Part shown: positions 1-5,582 of the stretch, one piece after another
How the letters are laid out: every line of letters starts with the position of its first letter
Numbering within the stretch: the stretch's first letter is position 1
NCBI GenBank assembly: GCA_030671945.1
Contig: DAOVHJ010000044.1
Coordinates: 1 to 11,239 of the forward strand
DNA length: 11,239 nt
Direction of reading: 5' to 3'
Source: Candidatus Heimdallarchaeota archaeon
Lineage (GTDB): Archaea; Asgardarchaeota; Heimdallarchaeia; JABLTI01
Translations under genes and position numbers: made by a program
Notes under the pieces: model-generated
Seen by the model: only the letters and a program-made list of their open reading frames with translations
Database searches by the model: none
Told to the model about the DNA's origin: nothing

Positions 1-53
1 TATTTTTTTCATATAAACTAGAATATACTGTAGTTTTTTTCAGAACGAATCTT

Positions 54-60
54 AAAAAAA
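54..60 (-). terminator. T-tract 3' of the winged-helix regulator
   Basis: Read on the minus strand, a run of seven T lies about 45 bases beyond the stop codon of the winged-helix gene. Archaeal RNA polymerase commonly terminates at such oligo-T runs without a hairpin, so this is a plausible end for that transcript. No convincing stem precedes it. The rest of 1-105 shows no coding feature. Confidence 0.3.
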
Positions 61-105
61 GTAGATTGTTATCTATTTAGAAAGACTTGTTCTAATGAAA
101 GATCG

Positions 106-744
106 TTATTTGAAGCATTTACTTAATTCTTTGGAAAATTCAGGATGCTCTTCAAATAAGAGGATCCATCCAGCAAAATCCAAAACTGGATACAATTCGT
201 GGATTTCAAAATCTTGAATTAAATTAAGAATTTTCTCACTATTTACATTTTCAAAGAATTCTTTCATTATTTGATTCCTTTGTTTGTAAATGATATCCAT
301 TTTGCCTTTCAAACAATCTAAATCTGCTGAATCTTTTTGGCCCAATCTTTCCTTTAAAATTTCATTTACAAGCTCAAGAGATCTTCTTTCAATCTTCTCT
401 TGCTGTTCATAGAATTTTATCGGGGCGAATATAATTTTAGATACTCGAGCAAATAGTGTTTGAGTCTTAATTTGGTTAGCTTGATCAGAAAAAATCCTTT
501 TACCCGCTTCAATTACTAAACCTGCTTTTTTGAGTTTGCCTAAATAACGATAAATGCTTTTATCGGATTTATCGTTGCCTGATTTTTCAAAAGCAATCTC
601 AAGCTCTTCTACTGTTAATGGTCCCTTAAATAAGAAATGTAAAACATGTCTGTGGTTTGTTTCAGAAAGCAACTCTTCAATCTCATCTCCGGTGAAAACT
701 TGCACTACTTTTTGTTGATTTGTTATTATATCCCTGAATGCCAT
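106..744 (-). CDS. winged-helix (ArsR-like) transcriptional regulator with C-terminal helical domain
   Basis: This 212-residue protein looks like a DNA-binding transcription factor. Residues about 22-92 form a winged helix-turn-helix: a first helix near 30-39 (NHRHVLHFLF), a helix-turn-helix around 43-73 (GPLTVEELEI, then SIYRYLGKLKKAGLV) and a wing around 74-88 (VIEAGKRIF). This pattern is typical of archaeal ArsR-like regulators. Residues about 108-165 are strongly helical and charged and may form a coiled-coil dimerisation arm. The last 45 residues are amphipathic and unassigned. No cysteine or histidine metal site is evident, so a metal sensor is unlikely. The ATG start has a weak AGGT-type ribosome site just upstream and a TATA-like element about 60 bases upstream. 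The gene is divergent from the acylase operon and could regulate it, but only the orientation supports that. Confidence 0.75.
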   Translation of the reverse strand: MAFRDIITNQQKVVQVFTGDEIEELLSETNHRHVLHFLFKGPLTVEELEIAFEKSGNDKSDKSIYRYLGKLKKAGLVIEAGKRIFSDQANQIKTQTLFARVSKIIFAPIKFYEQQEKIERRSLELVNEILKERLGQKDSADLDCLKGKMDIIYKQRNQIMKEFFENVNSEKILNLIQDFEIHELYPVLDFAGWILLFEEHPEFSKELSKCFK

Positions 745-798
745 TTTTAACCTACCATTAACTTTAGTTTTAACTTAGCACTTCTTCTAATTTATTTC

Positions 799-812
799 AT
801 ATATATATTAAA
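799..812 (-). promoter_or_regulatory. TATA-like promoter element of the winged-helix gene
   Basis: On the minus strand this reads TTTAATATATATAT, 55-68 bases upstream of the ATG at 744. With the usual archaeal spacing of about 25 bases, transcription would start near 775 and give a leader of about 30 bases. The surrounding sequence is AT-rich, so chance similarity is possible. Confidence 0.4.
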
Positions 813-952
813 TTATCAGTCTAACTTTTAGTAAATATCTTTCTGTTGATGCTTGATAAACTTTTTTTCCAAGTAAATCGACTAAATCTGCCTGAATTAT
901 TGGTCTGAAATATTCTTAAACATATATACCTCGAAATCTAATACTTATAAGA

Positions 953-972
953 ATATTTATAACTATAAATAT
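953..972. promoter_or_regulatory. perfect TATA palindrome, candidate promoter of the 982-1165 island
   Basis: Two 9-base arms, ATATTTATA and TATAAATAT, flank a 2-base centre. Each strand carries a good archaeal TATA box (TATAAATA). On the plus strand it would place a transcription start near 990, at the beginning of the structured island. On the minus strand it would fire toward the winged-helix gene, giving a leader of nearly 200 bases. A palindromic regulator-binding site is the other reading. Confidence 0.4.
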
Positions 973-981
973 AGACTATTG

Positions 982-1165
982 TCTCAAGGATTTGAGAACG
1001 GCGTTCACTTGTTCTCAAAAACGATCACCCTTTCCTCAAGAGGTTCGTTGAATAAGGTATGAATCACCAGGGAACTAATAACCGAAAAATTAATGCTTAA
1101 TCACCAACGATTCGGTTCTTCCTTCTGATCTGTTCTCTTGTGATTCCTAATTTTTTATTTCTTAA
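982..1165 (+). ncRNA. candidate structured small RNA or mRNA leader
   Basis: The segment is visibly richer in G and C than its flanks and is dense in perfect short helices. TTTGAGAAC at 991-999 pairs with GTTCTCAAA at 1011-1019. CCTC and GAGG close a hairpin at 1034-1043. AACCGAA at 1080-1086 pairs with TTCGGTT at 1111-1117 and encloses ATTAA/TTAAT at 1089-1101. GAATCAC at 1061-1067 can pair with GTGATTC at 1140-1146, bracketing that hairpin. A TATA palindrome lies just upstream and a T-tract (TTTTTTATTTCTT) begins near 1151. No open frame of note crosses it. It could be an independent RNA, a regulated leader for the acylase operon, or a decayed element. It matches no RNA family I recognise (not tRNA, SRP RNA, RNase P RNA or a C/D box RNA). 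Confidence 0.4.
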
Positions 1166-1206
1166 TTCTAATTTGCATAATATAGCCCAAGTAAAAATAA
1201 GGAACA

Positions 1207-1217
1207 TTTTTATACAC
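1207..1217 (+). promoter_or_regulatory. TATA-like element of the acylase operon
   Basis: TTTTTATACAC lies about 60 bases upstream of the acylase TTG start. Usual spacing would put transcription initiation near 1240 and leave a leader of roughly 35 bases that carries the ribosome binding site at 1265. If it is real, the acylase operon is transcribed independently of the structured island upstream. Confidence 0.4.
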
Positions 1218-1264
1218 GACAAAAATAATCATATTGTTTCTTAGAATTGTGAATAATAACTTTC

Positions 1265-1270
1265 GGAGAT
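1265..1270 (+). promoter_or_regulatory. ribosome binding site that selects the TTG start of the acylase
   Basis: GGAGAT sits 6 bases before the TTG at 1277. The frame is closed upstream by a TGA at 1250-1252, and there is no ATG or GTG between that stop and the signal-anchor segment. This supports TTG as the true start. Confidence 0.65.
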
Positions 1271-1276
1271 AGACAT

Positions 1277-3874
1277 TTGGATAAATCTAAAAGAAATACT
1301 ATAATTAGCCTAGCAATTGTGGGACTTATTTCTGTAGGAGTTCTTGTCGGGTTTTCAATTCCATTAGGTATTTTTCCACCTCTGGGAGAGTTACTTTTTC
1401 CAGGGAATGGTCTATGGAACATCGACGAAGAAGTACCAAAAATGGAAGTAATAACTTCCTCCTACCTTACAGAAGATGTAACGGTTTATCGCGACCAATG
1501 GGGAATACCGCATATTTATGGTCATAGTGAAGAAGATCTTGGGTTTGCCATTGGTTATGTACATGCTCAAGATAGGCTTTTGCAAATGGATCTGGCAAGA
1601 AGATCAACCAGAGGACAATTAGCAGAAATACTGGGTGAAGGTTCTCTCGCTGATGATAAAAATAATCTAAACAAATTAATGGATTATTGGACTGTTGAAT
1701 CAATAAAGGTAATGGAAGCAAGCAGTGATCCTACAGATGTACAACTTATGAATGTACTAGAATCTTATTGCAATGGAATAAATTCTTACATTGATAAAGT
1801 TAGAACTCTTCCATTAGAGTTTCAATTTCTAGGATATGAACCTGAACACTGGACACCATCAGATACTTTCGCTTTCATAAAATACATGTCTGAAATGTTA
1901 ACTTGGGGGTACGAGGATTTCATAACAGTTCAGATACAAGATGCTATAGGCGCGGATGGTTTTGCTGAATTGTATGATTATCCACTTCCATATCAAGTTC
2001 CTGTTTGCACAGATTATGGAGAGTACAATGATTCTGAATTACTTACTGTAAGTTCTAAAAGCTCTATTGATCCGATACTTGTAGAGTTAAGTAATAGCTT
2101 TATTGAAAGCATAATGACAATTCCTAAGGAAAAACAATTCTTTGAGGAAACTGAAATTATTGGTTCAAATAATTGGGCAGTAAACGGAAGTAAAACTGCA
2201 TCTGGAAAACCAATTATTAGTAATGATATGCATCTTTCTTTCAACGTACCAGGTATATGGTACGAAGCACATTTGGTTGACATTTCTCCTGGAGCAGATT
2301 TCAATCTCTATGGTTTCTTTTTAGCTGGTGTACCTTGGCCGATAGTCGGACATAATTCATATATCGGATGGGGGATGACAAACGCAGCATTTGATGTCAT
2401 TGATTGGTACTATTATGATGTTGTAAATGACACTCACTATATGTACAAAGGTGAATCAACACCATATGAAATCATTGAATATGATATAAAAGTAAAGGGT
2501 AGAGCACCTGAACACTTTGAAATTAAAACAACAGTTCATGGACCTGTATTCGAAACTGTTGGAACAGATTATGATATGACTAATTACACCAACAAAGTCT
2601 TTGCCTGTAAATGGATCGCACAAAGTGTAACAGAAGAAAGCAGAGCTATCTATGAATTTTCTCGTGCGAAAAATCGTGATGAATTTGATATCGCTTCAAG
2701 CTTCTTCTCAACTCCTGCACAGAACATCCATTATGGGGATATCTTTGGAAATATTGGCATTCGACCTACCGGTAAAGCACCGATTAGAAATGATACTGGA
2801 ATACCTGATTGGCATTTAGGGAATGGCTCAATGATTTACAACGGATCTGCTGGTCATGGTGAATGGATTGGGTTTATCCCCTTTGAGGATTTACCTCATA
2901 CAGAAAATCCAGAATCAGGTTATGTATTATCTGCGAATCAAATATCTGCAGGTCCAGAGTATTTAGCAAATTATACCATACAAAATCCAATTGATGTCTC
3001 AAATGGTTACAGAGCAAGAAGAATTAATACCTTAATGTCAACACATGATAATTTGACCGTAGAGGACATGATAGAAATTCAAATGGATCATTATTCAACA
3101 AAAGCAGGTAATTTCTCAACATATCTTCTTGATGTCATTGGTGCCATGCCAAGTAAGACTGCAGTACAACAAGAGGCTTATGAAATACTCCAAGGTTGGA
3201 ATTTCATGCAAGACAAAGATCTCGCAGCACCATCTATATTCAATGTATGGTTTGATGTATATCAGCAAGAAGTTTATAATGATGATGTCATATATCTAGG
3301 AAGTCCTAGATATCCATCACGAGCAGTTCTTGAATGGTTAACCAAGAATAATGAAAGCTCGAAGTGGTTTGACAACATAGATACTCCAGCGGTTGAGACA
3401 AGAGATGATATTATTTTACTTGCTTTTGAAAAAGCAATTACAGCATTAGCAAGTCACTTTGAATCCCCTGTTGTATCAACATGGCTTTGGGGGGAAATAC
3501 ATCGAGCATACTTCCCGCATCTAACAGGATTACCATTTTTAGATTATGGACCTGTTTCTGTAGATGGCACAGGTGACACAGTTACACCTTTTGGTTGGAG
3601 TACACTCTACTTTAATGGTGAAATTCGTCCAGCTAGAGCAACAAGTGGAGCTTCCGAAAGGATGATTCTTGATTTCGGGAATTTAAGCAATTCAATTTCA
3701 GTTATTCCTTCTGGACAAAGAGGTATTTCTAATTCGATACATTACATAGACCAATTGCTGATGTACTTAGATGGAGAATACCACACTCAATATTTTGCTG
3801 CAGACTCCATAGCGGAATTCAAGGAAAGCTGGATTGAATCAACTTTAATCCTAAAAGCTGAAGGAGGATCCTAA
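1277..3874 (+). CDS. penicillin acylase family Ntn amidohydrolase, exported or membrane-anchored
   Basis: This 865-residue protein belongs to the penicillin/cephalosporin/acyl-homoserine-lactone acylase family, which hydrolyses amide bonds and matures by autocleavage. Residues about 9-30 form a hydrophobic signal anchor after a lysine-rich start. The alpha-chain motifs follow: YRDQWGIPHI at 71-80, GYVHAQDRLLQM at 93-104 and RRSTRGQLAEILG at 108-120. The nucleophile is Ser297 in G-SNNW, the expected cleavage point and N-terminus of the beta chain. His319 (NDMHL, beta position 23), Asn554 (SANQ) and Arg579 (GYRARRI) fit the active-site and oxyanion positions, so the enzyme should be active. The substrate cannot be read from the sequence; penicillin, homoserine-lactone or peptide amides are all possible. 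It starts at TTG behind GGAG and is translationally linked to the membrane gene one base downstream. Confidence 0.92.
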   Translation: MDKSKRNTIISLAIVGLISVGVLVGFSIPLGIFPPLGELLFPGNGLWNIDEEVPKMEVITSSYLTEDVTVYRDQWGIPHIYGHSEEDLGFAIGYVHAQDRLLQMDLARRSTRGQLAEILGEGSLADDKNNLNKLMDYWTVESIKVMEASSDPTDVQLMNVLESYCNGINSYIDKVRTLPLEFQFLGYEPEHWTPSDTFAFIKYMSEMLTWGYEDFITVQIQDAIGADGFAELYDYPLPYQVPVCTDYGEYNDSELLTVSSKSSIDPILVELSNSFIESIMTIPKEKQFFEETEIIGSNNWAVNGSKTASGKPIISNDMHLSFNVPGIWYEAHLVDISPGADFNLYGFFLAGVPWPIVGHNSYIGWGMTNAAFDVIDWYYYDVVNDTHYMYKGESTPYEIIEYDIKVKGRAPEHFEIKTTVHGPVFETVGTDYDMTNYTNKVFACKWIAQSVTEESRAIYEFSRAKNRDEFDIASSFFSTPAQNIHYGDIFGNIGIRPTGKAPIRNDTGIPDWHLGNGSMIYNGSAGHGEWIGFIPFEDLPHTENPESGYVLSANQISAGPEYLANYTIQNPIDVSNGYRARRINTLMSTHDNLTVEDMIEIQMDHYSTKAGNFSTYLLDVIGAMPSKTAVQQEAYEILQGWNFMQDKDLAAPSIFNVWFDVYQQEVYNDDVIYLGSPRYPSRAVLEWLTKNNESSKWFDNIDTPAVETRDDIILLAFEKAITALASHFESPVVSTWLWGEIHRAYFPHLTGLPFLDYGPVSVDGTGDTVTPFGWSTLYFNGEIRPARATSGASERMILDFGNLSNSISVIPSGQRGISNSIHYIDQLLMYLDGEYHTQYFAADSIAEFKESWIESTLILKAEGGS
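3861..3869 (+). promoter_or_regulatory. strong Shine-Dalgarno site inside the end of the acylase gene
   Basis: AAGGAGGAT, close to a full anti-16S match, lies within the last codons of the acylase gene. It stands 6 bases before the ATG at 3876 of the membrane-protein gene. The acylase stop ends one base before that ATG, so ribosomes could reinitiate directly. Confidence 0.8.
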
Positions 3875-3875
3875 A

Positions 3876-4322
3876 ATGTCAAGCAAAACAGCTGTAAAAG
3901 AAGAACAAAAAACGCAAAACGAGAAAATAGAGCGATTCAACAAAATAATGTTTTATGCTGCTCCCGCTGTTGGTTTTGTCATAGCGTTTGCATTAGCATT
4001 CACACCTGTCTGGCATTTAGCCATTCTTGCTGGAATAATTGCAGGAGCATTCTATAATAAAATGAAGCAAGGTGTTGTTGCTGGACTTATTGGTGTTGGA
4101 TTTGGTTGGACCCTCTACGTGATAATCAAAATTTCCACTTCGAATATAGAAGCTTTGCTGAATCAAGTTGGTGGAATTATCTTAGGTTCTTCTGGAATGG
4201 GTTGGTTATTCATTATAGCCGTAATCATTCTTGGATTTGCATTCGGAGCTCTAGGTGGAACACTCGGAAGTGGAATAAGAAAATTAATCTGTCTACAAAA
4301 AGAAACAAAACAGAACGAATAA
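3876..4322 (+). CDS. small four-helix membrane protein, operon partner of the acylase
   Basis: I do not recognise a family for this 148-residue protein. Residues 1-24 are charged and probably cytoplasmic. Hydrophobic segments lie at about 26-43, 45-60, 66-85 and 108-132, with a glycine-rich stretch at 98-109 that might be re-entrant. Many glycines and alanines in the helices (GVVAGLIGVGFGW, GFAFGALGGTLGSG) suggest tight helix packing, as in small-channel or membrane-anchor folds. A short basic tail follows. The gene lies one base after the acylase stop, behind an excellent ribosome binding site, so the two proteins are surely co-expressed. It may anchor or assist the acylase at the membrane, or export a product; that is inference from position only. 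A terminator follows at once. Confidence 0.8.
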   Translation: MSSKTAVKEEQKTQNEKIERFNKIMFYAAPAVGFVIAFALAFTPVWHLAILAGIIAGAFYNKMKQGVVAGLIGVGFGWTLYVIIKISTSNIEALLNQVGGIILGSSGMGWLFIIAVIILGFAFGALGGTLGSGIRKLICLQKETKQNE

Positions 4323-4355
4323 GGAGTAAATAGCTCCTTTCTTTTTTTTATTTTT
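4321..4355 (+). terminator. hairpin and T-tract terminator of the acylase operon
   Basis: AAGGAG (4321-4326) pairs with CTCCTT (4334-4339) across a 7-base loop, and a run of mostly T follows to 4355. The stem overlaps the stop codon of the membrane-protein gene. This looks like a bacterial-type intrinsic terminator, and the T-tract alone should stop archaeal polymerase. Confidence 0.7.
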
Positions 4356-4366
4356 AAGATTATTAT

Positions 4367-4378
4367 TAAATTAATAAA
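4367..4378 (+). promoter_or_regulatory. TATA-like element of the TPR gene
   Basis: TTAAATTAATAA lies 35-46 bases before the ATG at 4413, which would give a very short leader. The sequence downstream of it has no strong ribosome binding site (only AAGG at about 4400), in keeping with a near-leaderless transcript. Base composition makes this a weak call. Confidence 0.3.
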
Positions 4379-4412
4379 GGATAAAACAATTCGTTGTACA
4401 AGGTCGAAGAAA

Positions 4413-5186
4413 ATGGCTGAACCAGAAAAAGACTATGAAATGCTCAATATTGAAGGGGTGTACGCAATTCTCAATGGAGAACTAGAGAAAGCAATAAAGC
4501 TCTTTGAAGAAGCAATAAAAATGGAAGAGAATTGCTTTGAAAGCCTTTGCAATCTAGGAAAAACCTATCTCCTCAAAGAAGAATACGAGAAAGCTATTGA
4601 GTTTTTTGAAAAGTCTCTAGAGAAGAATCCTCAATTCGTAGAAACACTTCACAATTTAGGAGTGACCTATTCGCGAATGAAGGATCTAGATAAAGCAATA
4701 AGCTATTATCAGAAAGTGGTTGAGATAAACGAAAAATACTTTGAGAGCTGGTACAACATTGCGAATAGTTACTATGAAAAAGGAGAGCTGCAAGAAGCAA
4801 TAAAGTATTACAAAAAAGCAGTGGAAGCAAATCCCAATTTTGCAGACGCATTGTTCAATTTGGGAAATACATACAGAGAATTGCAACAATACGACTTAGC
4901 GAAATCAGCCTATAGAGCGATCTTAAAAATAAGACAAGACGATGCAGCTGTTTACTACAACCTAGGATATGTTTTACAAATAACAGATGACCTGGATGGA
5001 GCAATAAAGAATAACCTATTAGCAATAAGATTGGATGAGAAATACCTGAAAGCGATGATTAATTTGGGAATAGCTTACCAAAGCAAAGGCGACATAGCAG
5101 AAGCAAAAGAGTGGTTTGAGAAAACATTGAAAATTGATCCCGAACTGGAAATAGCAAAAAACAAACTACAAGAATTAAAAGAATAA
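4413..5186 (+). CDS. tetratricopeptide-repeat protein made only of seven TPR units
   Basis: The 257 residues are almost entirely TPR repeats of exactly 34 residues: 7-40, 41-74, 75-108, 109-142, 143-176, 177-210 and 211-244, then a 13-residue helical cap. Each unit shows the family pattern N-L-G or equivalent at positions 6-9, Y at 11-12, A-I near 21 and a closing N-P/D-P. There is no signal peptide, membrane helix or catalytic domain, so it is a cytoplasmic protein-protein scaffold. Seven repeats make nearly one superhelical turn with a concave peptide-binding groove. The partner cannot be inferred: the gene has its own promoter region after the acylase terminator and is not obviously in an operon. 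The spacing is unbroken, which suggests a young or strongly selected array. Confidence 0.93.
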   Translation: MAEPEKDYEMLNIEGVYAILNGELEKAIKLFEEAIKMEENCFESLCNLGKTYLLKEEYEKAIEFFEKSLEKNPQFVETLHNLGVTYSRMKDLDKAISYYQKVVEINEKYFESWYNIANSYYEKGELQEAIKYYKKAVEANPNFADALFNLGNTYRELQQYDLAKSAYRAILKIRQDDAAVYYNLGYVLQITDDLDGAIKNNLLAIRLDEKYLKAMINLGIAYQSKGDIAEAKEWFEKTLKIDPELEIAKNKLQELKE

Positions 5187-5234
5187 ATTCGAAGTTTAAA
5201 CAAACAAAAATATCCAGAAAAAGAGTTTTCAATA

Positions 5235-5252
5235 GAGGTTTATCCAAACCTC
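5235..5252 (+). terminator. hairpin downstream of the TPR gene
   Basis: GAGGTTT and AAACCTC form a perfect 7-base stem around the loop ATCC, about 50 bases after the TPR stop codon. The following sequence is AT-rich but has no long T run, so the hairpin may be a transcript-end or stability element, not a clear terminator. Confidence 0.35.
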
Positions 5253-5323
5253 AGTTCATTTATAAGTATAAAAACAAAACTTTGTGAGTTAGCATTGAAT
5301 ATATGAGCTAAAACTCAAAGACC

Positions 5324-5392
5324 TAGATTTAATTTGGGTGCAAAATCCAGATAAAGAACACCGCTCATTTTATCTTGCACCCCTTAAATCTA
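5324..5392. repeat. long imperfect inverted repeat, arms of 20 and 18 bases
   Basis: The left arm TAGATTTAATTTGGGTGCAA (5324-5343) is complementary to the right arm TTGCACCCCTTAAATCTA (5375-5392) over 9 and 8 perfect pairs, separated by a 3/1 internal bulge. The loop is 31 bases. The right arm is also the first part of the duplicated block that recurs at 9025. It could be a cruciform, a transcript hairpin or the remains of mobile-element ends. No transposase is nearby. Confidence 0.6.
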
Positions 5393-5504
5393 TATTTCAG
5401 TAAATAAACTCTCAGTTTGTCTGTCAAAAAAGTAAAAAGGAAAAAGTAGATAGAATTCTTAGTTCTAACAGGTGCAAGTCATGAAAATAAACTGGATAGG
5501 TCAC
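5376..5504 (+). repeat. intact copy of a duplicated block (promoter, leader and first hydrolase codons)
   Basis: Bases 5376-5429 match 9025-9078 at about 49 of 54 positions. Bases 5425-5504 match 10231-10310 at about 75 of 80 positions, with no gaps, as counted by eye. The two matching blocks are contiguous here but about 1.15 kb apart at the other location. The block contains a TATA-like stretch (TTAAATCTATATTT), the AGGTG ribosome site and the first eight codons of the hydrolase. Confidence 0.85.
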
Positions 5505-5537
5505 GCAGGAATAAATATTGAGAATAGTAAGGAATGA
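5481..5537 (+). pseudogene. truncated 5' remnant of a UPF0173-like hydrolase gene
   Basis: The reading frame MKINWIGHAGINIENSKE stops after 18 residues. It aligns with MKINWIGHSAILIEDQGK, the start of the complete hydrolase at 10287. The first eight codons are identical in DNA; beyond them similarity continues mainly at protein level, so this was a diverged paralog and not only a copied promoter. The ribosome site AGGTG is retained. All metal-binding motifs are missing: the frame ends 35 bases before the 3' end of the surface-protein gene on the other strand. I infer that most of the gene was deleted when the surface-protein operon came to lie next to it. It could still be translated as an 18-residue peptide. 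Confidence 0.8.
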
Positions 5538-5539
5538 AA

Positions 5540-5582
5540 CATAAGAAGAAAAGAAAATTAAGGAAGGAAGATTATTTCCTTC
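5540..5582 (-). terminator. hairpin and pyrimidine tract ending the surface-protein operon
   Basis: On the minus strand a 7-base stem (5576-5582 with 5563-5569, 6-base loop) overlaps the stop codon at 5572. A T-rich pyrimidine tract continues to about 5540. This fits a transcript end for the two-gene operon. Confidence 0.5.

Noticed and set aside
1034..1050. GAGGTTCGTTGAAT resembling a tRNA T-arm
   Set aside because: No acceptor stem, anticodon arm or CCA context fits around it on either strand.
4106..4333. 75-codon plus-strand frame inside the small membrane protein gene
   Set aside because: It is an out-of-frame shadow of the membrane protein. Its ATG has no ribosome site, while the overlapping frame has an excellent one.
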